From Arion vulgaris (taxonomy: Eukaryota; Mollusca; Gastropoda; Stylommatophora; Arionidae): a stretch of DNA of 64,000 bases. The notes below the pieces were generated by a model. The model was given only the letters and a program-made list of their open reading frames with translations. It had not been told where the DNA came from and ran no database searches. Positions 61,390 through 64,000 of this stretch are shown here, piece after piece (position 1 is the first letter of the stretch; each line of letters opens with the position of its first letter). Both the position numbers and the translations under genes were made by a program. Where the stretch lies: positions 25,704,233 to 25,768,232 of the forward strand of contig CM036764.1 of the NCBI GenBank assembly GCA_020796225.1. The letters are read 5' to 3'.

Positions 61390-61715
61390 TATTACTGAGA
61401 TGGTATGATAAGATTACAAACGAGGAACTCAGATAAAGAATTAAGCAGGTACCAGTGGAGAAAGAGCTCAGGAAGATACGCTGGCGATGGATAGGACATA
61501 CATTGAGAAGACTGACCTGAAGCGTTACAAGACAGGCACTGTTTTGGAACCGGCAGGGAAAAAATAGTAGGGGAAGACCAAGACAGGCCTGGAGAAGAGA
61601 GCTGGAGGTTAATATTAAAGGGATAGGTAAAACATGGAAAGAATTGAAGGAGTTGGCAATAGAGAGGAATAGCTGGAAGAAGTTTGTTGAAGACCTGTGC
61701 TCCATTGGGAGTTGA
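61390..61715 (+). pseudogene. LINE ORF end (RWRWIGH family)
   Basis: The frame reads LLRWYDKITNEELR, a stop, RIKQVPVEKELRKIRWRWIG, HTLRRLT, TGA, SVTRQALFWNRQGKNSRGR, PRQAWRRELEV, GKTWKELKELAIERNSWKKF and VEDLCSIGS then TGA. It shows all C-terminal blocks of this LINE in order with two point stops and no frameshift. The 3' end GTTGAAGAAGAAG again carries the (GAA)n tail shared with the SINEs. Confidence 0.85.
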
Positions 61716-61834
61716 AAGTTGAAGAAGAAGACTTGGTATATTAGGTCATGTTAAAATAGAAGAGTCTAGTTCGTACTGTTGCAGTCACCAAATCAGCAGA
61801 CATTCTGTGATTTGAAAGAAATATATGGAAACCT

Positions 61835-62396
61835 CTCGCTTCTGCCTTTTTAGCCCGGATTGGAACATGGGCCCACAACCAACTCATGCCAAATCTTTCT
61901 ATCTCTAGCTATCTCCTGCAGCTCCCTCCAGCTCTTCTTTATATTGTTGATCTCTGCTAACAAATCTCGTCTCCATGTTTTTATCGACCTCATTCTTTCG
62001 CTGTCCCTGCGGGTTTCAGGAAAGGATCCTTCTTGATATTTTCACCTCGGGTTTTCGCAAAGGGTGTTCTATCCAGCGCCAGCGGTTTTTTTTAACCTCT
62101 TCGTTCACTGGAATCTGTCTTGTTCTCTCCATAAGTTCCTCATTTGTGACCCTAACATACCATCTTAGTCCCTCTATTCTGCGCAGACACCAGTTGATGA
62201 ATGTTTGCAATTTATGCGTTATTATTTTAGTAGTTCTCGATGTTTCTGACCCATACAGCAGAACGACTTTAACATTAAAGTTAAATATCCGAATTTTTGT
62301 TCTAGATTTGATTTTAGACTTCCATATGTTTCCCAGTACGATGTAAGCTCTTCTACCTTCTGGATGGAAACCAACCACATCAGAAAAATTTGCCAC
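61835..62396 (-). pseudogene. LINE RT tail (RWRWIGH family), longest copy
   Basis: Minus strand, open 62396-62016: RAYIVLGNIWKSKIKSRTK, IRIFNFNVKVVLLYGSETS, HKLQTFINWCLRRIEGLRWY, RVTNEELMERTRQIPVNEE, KKNRWRWIEHPLRKPEVKI, then frame changes through EVDKNMETR and into QQYKEELEGAAGDS to 61840. The blocks N.NVK.VLLYGSET, F.N.CLRRI, TNEEL and RWRW.. are typical of the end of non-LTR ORFs in molluscs and relatives (from memory). The GHTLRK glycine is changed to Glu. Confidence 0.87.
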
Positions 62397-62399
62397 GAT

Positions 62400-62712
62400 G
62401 TGGTGTGACAGGAGTGGCTGTCACTGGGGCTATGATGCACCCAAATTTTGTAATCCCAGCTTGACTAAACCATCATTTTTCCGATGACCAGATCCAAAAC
62501 AGAGCTCACCGGGAAGTGTGGCTCTCGTTGCTAGGTGAGCTATTATTCGACGCATATAAGACGAATAGTTGGAGGCATATAGACAACTCACACAAAGAAC
62601 AGATGAACACACGCACTCACAGGCAGGAGAGCAGGACAGAGCACACAGGAGACAGGATGAGTTGTGGAAGAAATTAACACAGTTGGAAAAAAAGAACTGT
62701 TTACAAAGTGTC
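62400..62712. other. No recognised feature
   Basis: GC content is moderate and short frames look transposon-like, but nothing was assigned. Confidence 0.3.
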
Positions 62713-62714
62713 AA

Positions 62715-63700
62715 CAGGAGAATATGAGCACCATCAACTTATCTACGGATTACATTTGATAAAAGACTCACATGGAACAAATATATAGAGATCACATAAG
62801 GAAGTAAAGGCCAGAAAAGAATTGGACTACTCAGAAAACTGGCAGGTACCAACTGGGGAGCTAATGAACACGCACTAAAGAAAGTTTACAACGGAACAAT
62901 AAGACCCCACCTAGAGTTTGCCTCACCAGCATGGGCTACAGCTACAAACTCACACCTGTAGACATTGAACAGCGTATAAAATCAAACACTCAGATCATCA
63001 CCAGATCCATGAAAGTTACACCCATCACAGAGTTGCAAAAACCCCACTGGAGTATAGAAATTGGCATGCAGAAGATAAACTAAAAGTAGGATTCAGATAA
63101 TGAGCAGAAGGTGGAGATGGATAGGACACCCACTGAGGAAACCCCTTGACAGCATCGTGAGACAGGCTCTCCGATGGAACATCCAGGGCAATAGAAGTAA
63201 GGGAAGACCCAGAAACACCTGGAGACGGGAGTTAGAGATGGAATGCAAGAGGACGGGGAGAGAGTGGCGAGATCTGGAAAGGATGGCCTTGGATAGGCGG
63301 GCTTGGAAGGCCTTGGTTGCGGACCTATGCTTCCCTAGGGGCGAAGGGTGAAGAAGAAGGATTCAGATGGAGAAATACACCAGTATGTCCTTGCATCCAA
63401 TGAAAGCAATATTAAATTATCTGGCTCTTGAACGACTAAAACGTAGCAGTCTGAACAAACACCTACACAGGTTACGATTGTCCCCATCCCCTCTGTGTTC
63501 CTGTGGCACCGCTGATCAAACGACAGAACATGTCCTGCAAGACTGTCCCTTGAATGTACTCCTAAAAGGAATGCTGGCCATGCAACTCAACACTACATTC
63601 AAAACTACATTGCACCACCCATGAGCTCCAGAAAACAGTCGACTTCATCATAAGAACGCGTCTGGCGGTATAATCATCAATATAGCTATCACAAAGAAGA
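62715..63700 (+). pseudogene. Jockey-like LINE remnant, interrupted
   Basis: Left part (62740-63087): ITFDKRLTWNKYIE, then IGLLRKLAGTNWGANEHALK, KVYNGTIRPHLEFASPAWAT and, after a frameshift, IITRSMKVTPITELQK. Right part (63367-63624): LALERLKRSSLNKHLHRLRL, SPSPLCSCGTADQTTEHVLQ and DCP, then, after another shift, LQKTVDFIIRTRLAV. The order (LD..LTW, L.KL.G..WG, Y.G.IRPHLEY.S.AW, RL.LCSCG...T..H.L..CP, TV.FI) is that of the end of Jockey-type elements beyond the RT fingers; RNase H residues are not intact. The 63099-63357 insertion splits it. Confidence 0.8.
63099..63357 (+). mobile_element. 5'-truncated LINE (RWRWIGH family), 259 bp, with 11-bp duplication
   Basis: Flanked by AGGATTCAGAT at 63088-63098 and 63358-63368, inside the Jockey-like remnant. 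It carries an uninterrupted 83-codon C-terminus from ATG 63100: RRWRWIGHPLRKPLDSIVRQ, ALRWNIQGNRSKGRPRNTW, RRELEMECKRTGREWRDLER and MALDRRAWKALVADLCFPRG, TGA, then GTGAAGAAGAAG. The ATG is internal to the family's ORF, so this is not a separate gene. Intact coding and a clean duplication make it one of the youngest insertions here. Confidence 0.92.
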
Positions 63701-63709
63701 AGAAGCAAC

Positions 63710-63960
63710 ACCATCTAAAAGAGACGCTGGAGGTGGATATGACATGTGATACGCTTGGTGAATAACTTTTGTCTCGAATACGTCATTGATATGGACACCA
63801 AAGGGTAAAGGAAAACGTGGAAGACCAAAAACGACCTGGAAACAAACTGTAGAGCAATAACTGAAAGACATGTATCATACATAGGACACAATACAGAGGA
63901 CGACCAAGAATAGAGAGGAATGGTGTGCATTTGTTGCTGTACTGATCACCAGTGGTGTTA
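63710..63960 (+). pseudogene. LINE ORF end (SGVTGLS family)
   Basis: RRWRWI, a stop, HVIRLVNN, then after a shift GKRKRGRPKTTWKQTVEQ, and near the end REEWCAFVAVLITSGVTGLS. This is the RRWRWI.HV / GKRKRGRPKTTW / W..FVA.L..SGVTG order of another LINE tail. Several stops and frameshifts are present. It runs to about 63960, close to the window end. Confidence 0.75.
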
Positions 63961-64000
63961 CAGGCTTGAGTACGAGTTAAGGTTATGTCGGGCTTGTTGT

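Overview
The window looks like non-coding animal DNA. It is AT-rich, has no bacterial-style gene packing, and is full of short retroposons (SINEs), 5'-truncated LINE tails, small DNA transposons and minisatellites. The LINE C-terminal proteins (blocks such as RRWRWIGHPLRK followed by GRPR and a DR..W motif) and the SINE core GTCGTAAGAGGCGACT are of kinds I associate with lophotrochozoans, most likely a gastropod mollusc. That placement is from memory of these families and was not tested. No complete host gene could be recognised. All family letters (SINE-A, repeat C and so on) are working labels used only here.

Layout. 0-8 kb: SINEs, a 40-bp minisatellite and, on the minus strand, a candidate small secreted-protein gene (non-coding leader exon near 7734, signal-peptide exon 7170-7265, exon 5289-5347, and a terminal exon at 4515-4612 or 4849-4934). 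8-16 kb: SINE-B, a decayed unknown ORF (9333-9776), LINE tails, an hAT-like MITE, a TTAA-flanked MITE, and a 57-bp minisatellite made from a LINE 3' end. 16-24 kb: two hAT-like MITEs (one at 15825), three tRNA-derived SINE-I copies (two with clean target-site duplications), a SINE-E, and arrays of 15, 51, 30, 53 and 25 bp. 25-32 kb: repeat C, SINE-B and SINE-D copies, each carrying an internal minisatellite made from its own sequence. 32-37 kb: three TTAA-flanked elements, an hAT-like MITE, a fold-back and a U2 snRNA 5' fragment. 37-45 kb: long arrays and a LINE tail ending in a C2H2 zinc finger. 45.5-47.1 kb: a 1.3-kb retroposon with a 12-bp duplication, and a SINE-E next to it whose own duplication overlaps it. 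47-56 kb: SINE-B, arrays of 38, 37, 64, 14, about 17 and 31 bp, and a LINE tail. 56-60 kb: a TTAA element, a second copy of the unknown ORF, a Mutator-like element carrying a FLYWCH finger inserted into an older LINE tail, more LINE tails and a SINE-flanked minisatellite. 61-64 kb: five LINE tails, including one nested in a Jockey-like remnant with an 11-bp duplication.

How the parts relate. SINE-A, -E and -F share a 5' block, a core and a 3' block ending in (GAA)n. The RWRWIGH-type LINE also ends in GGTGAAGAAGAAG, so that LINE is the likely source of the machinery that moved these SINEs (inference). At least five minisatellites here can be traced to a segment of a neighbouring transposable element, so element insertion seems to seed local tandem amplification. 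The long ORFs across the window are almost all by-products of arrays whose period is a multiple of three, or remnants of LINE tails.

Limits: no alignment or database search was run. Element edges without target-site duplications are good to roughly 10-20 bases. The exon calls rest on splice consensus and reading phase only.
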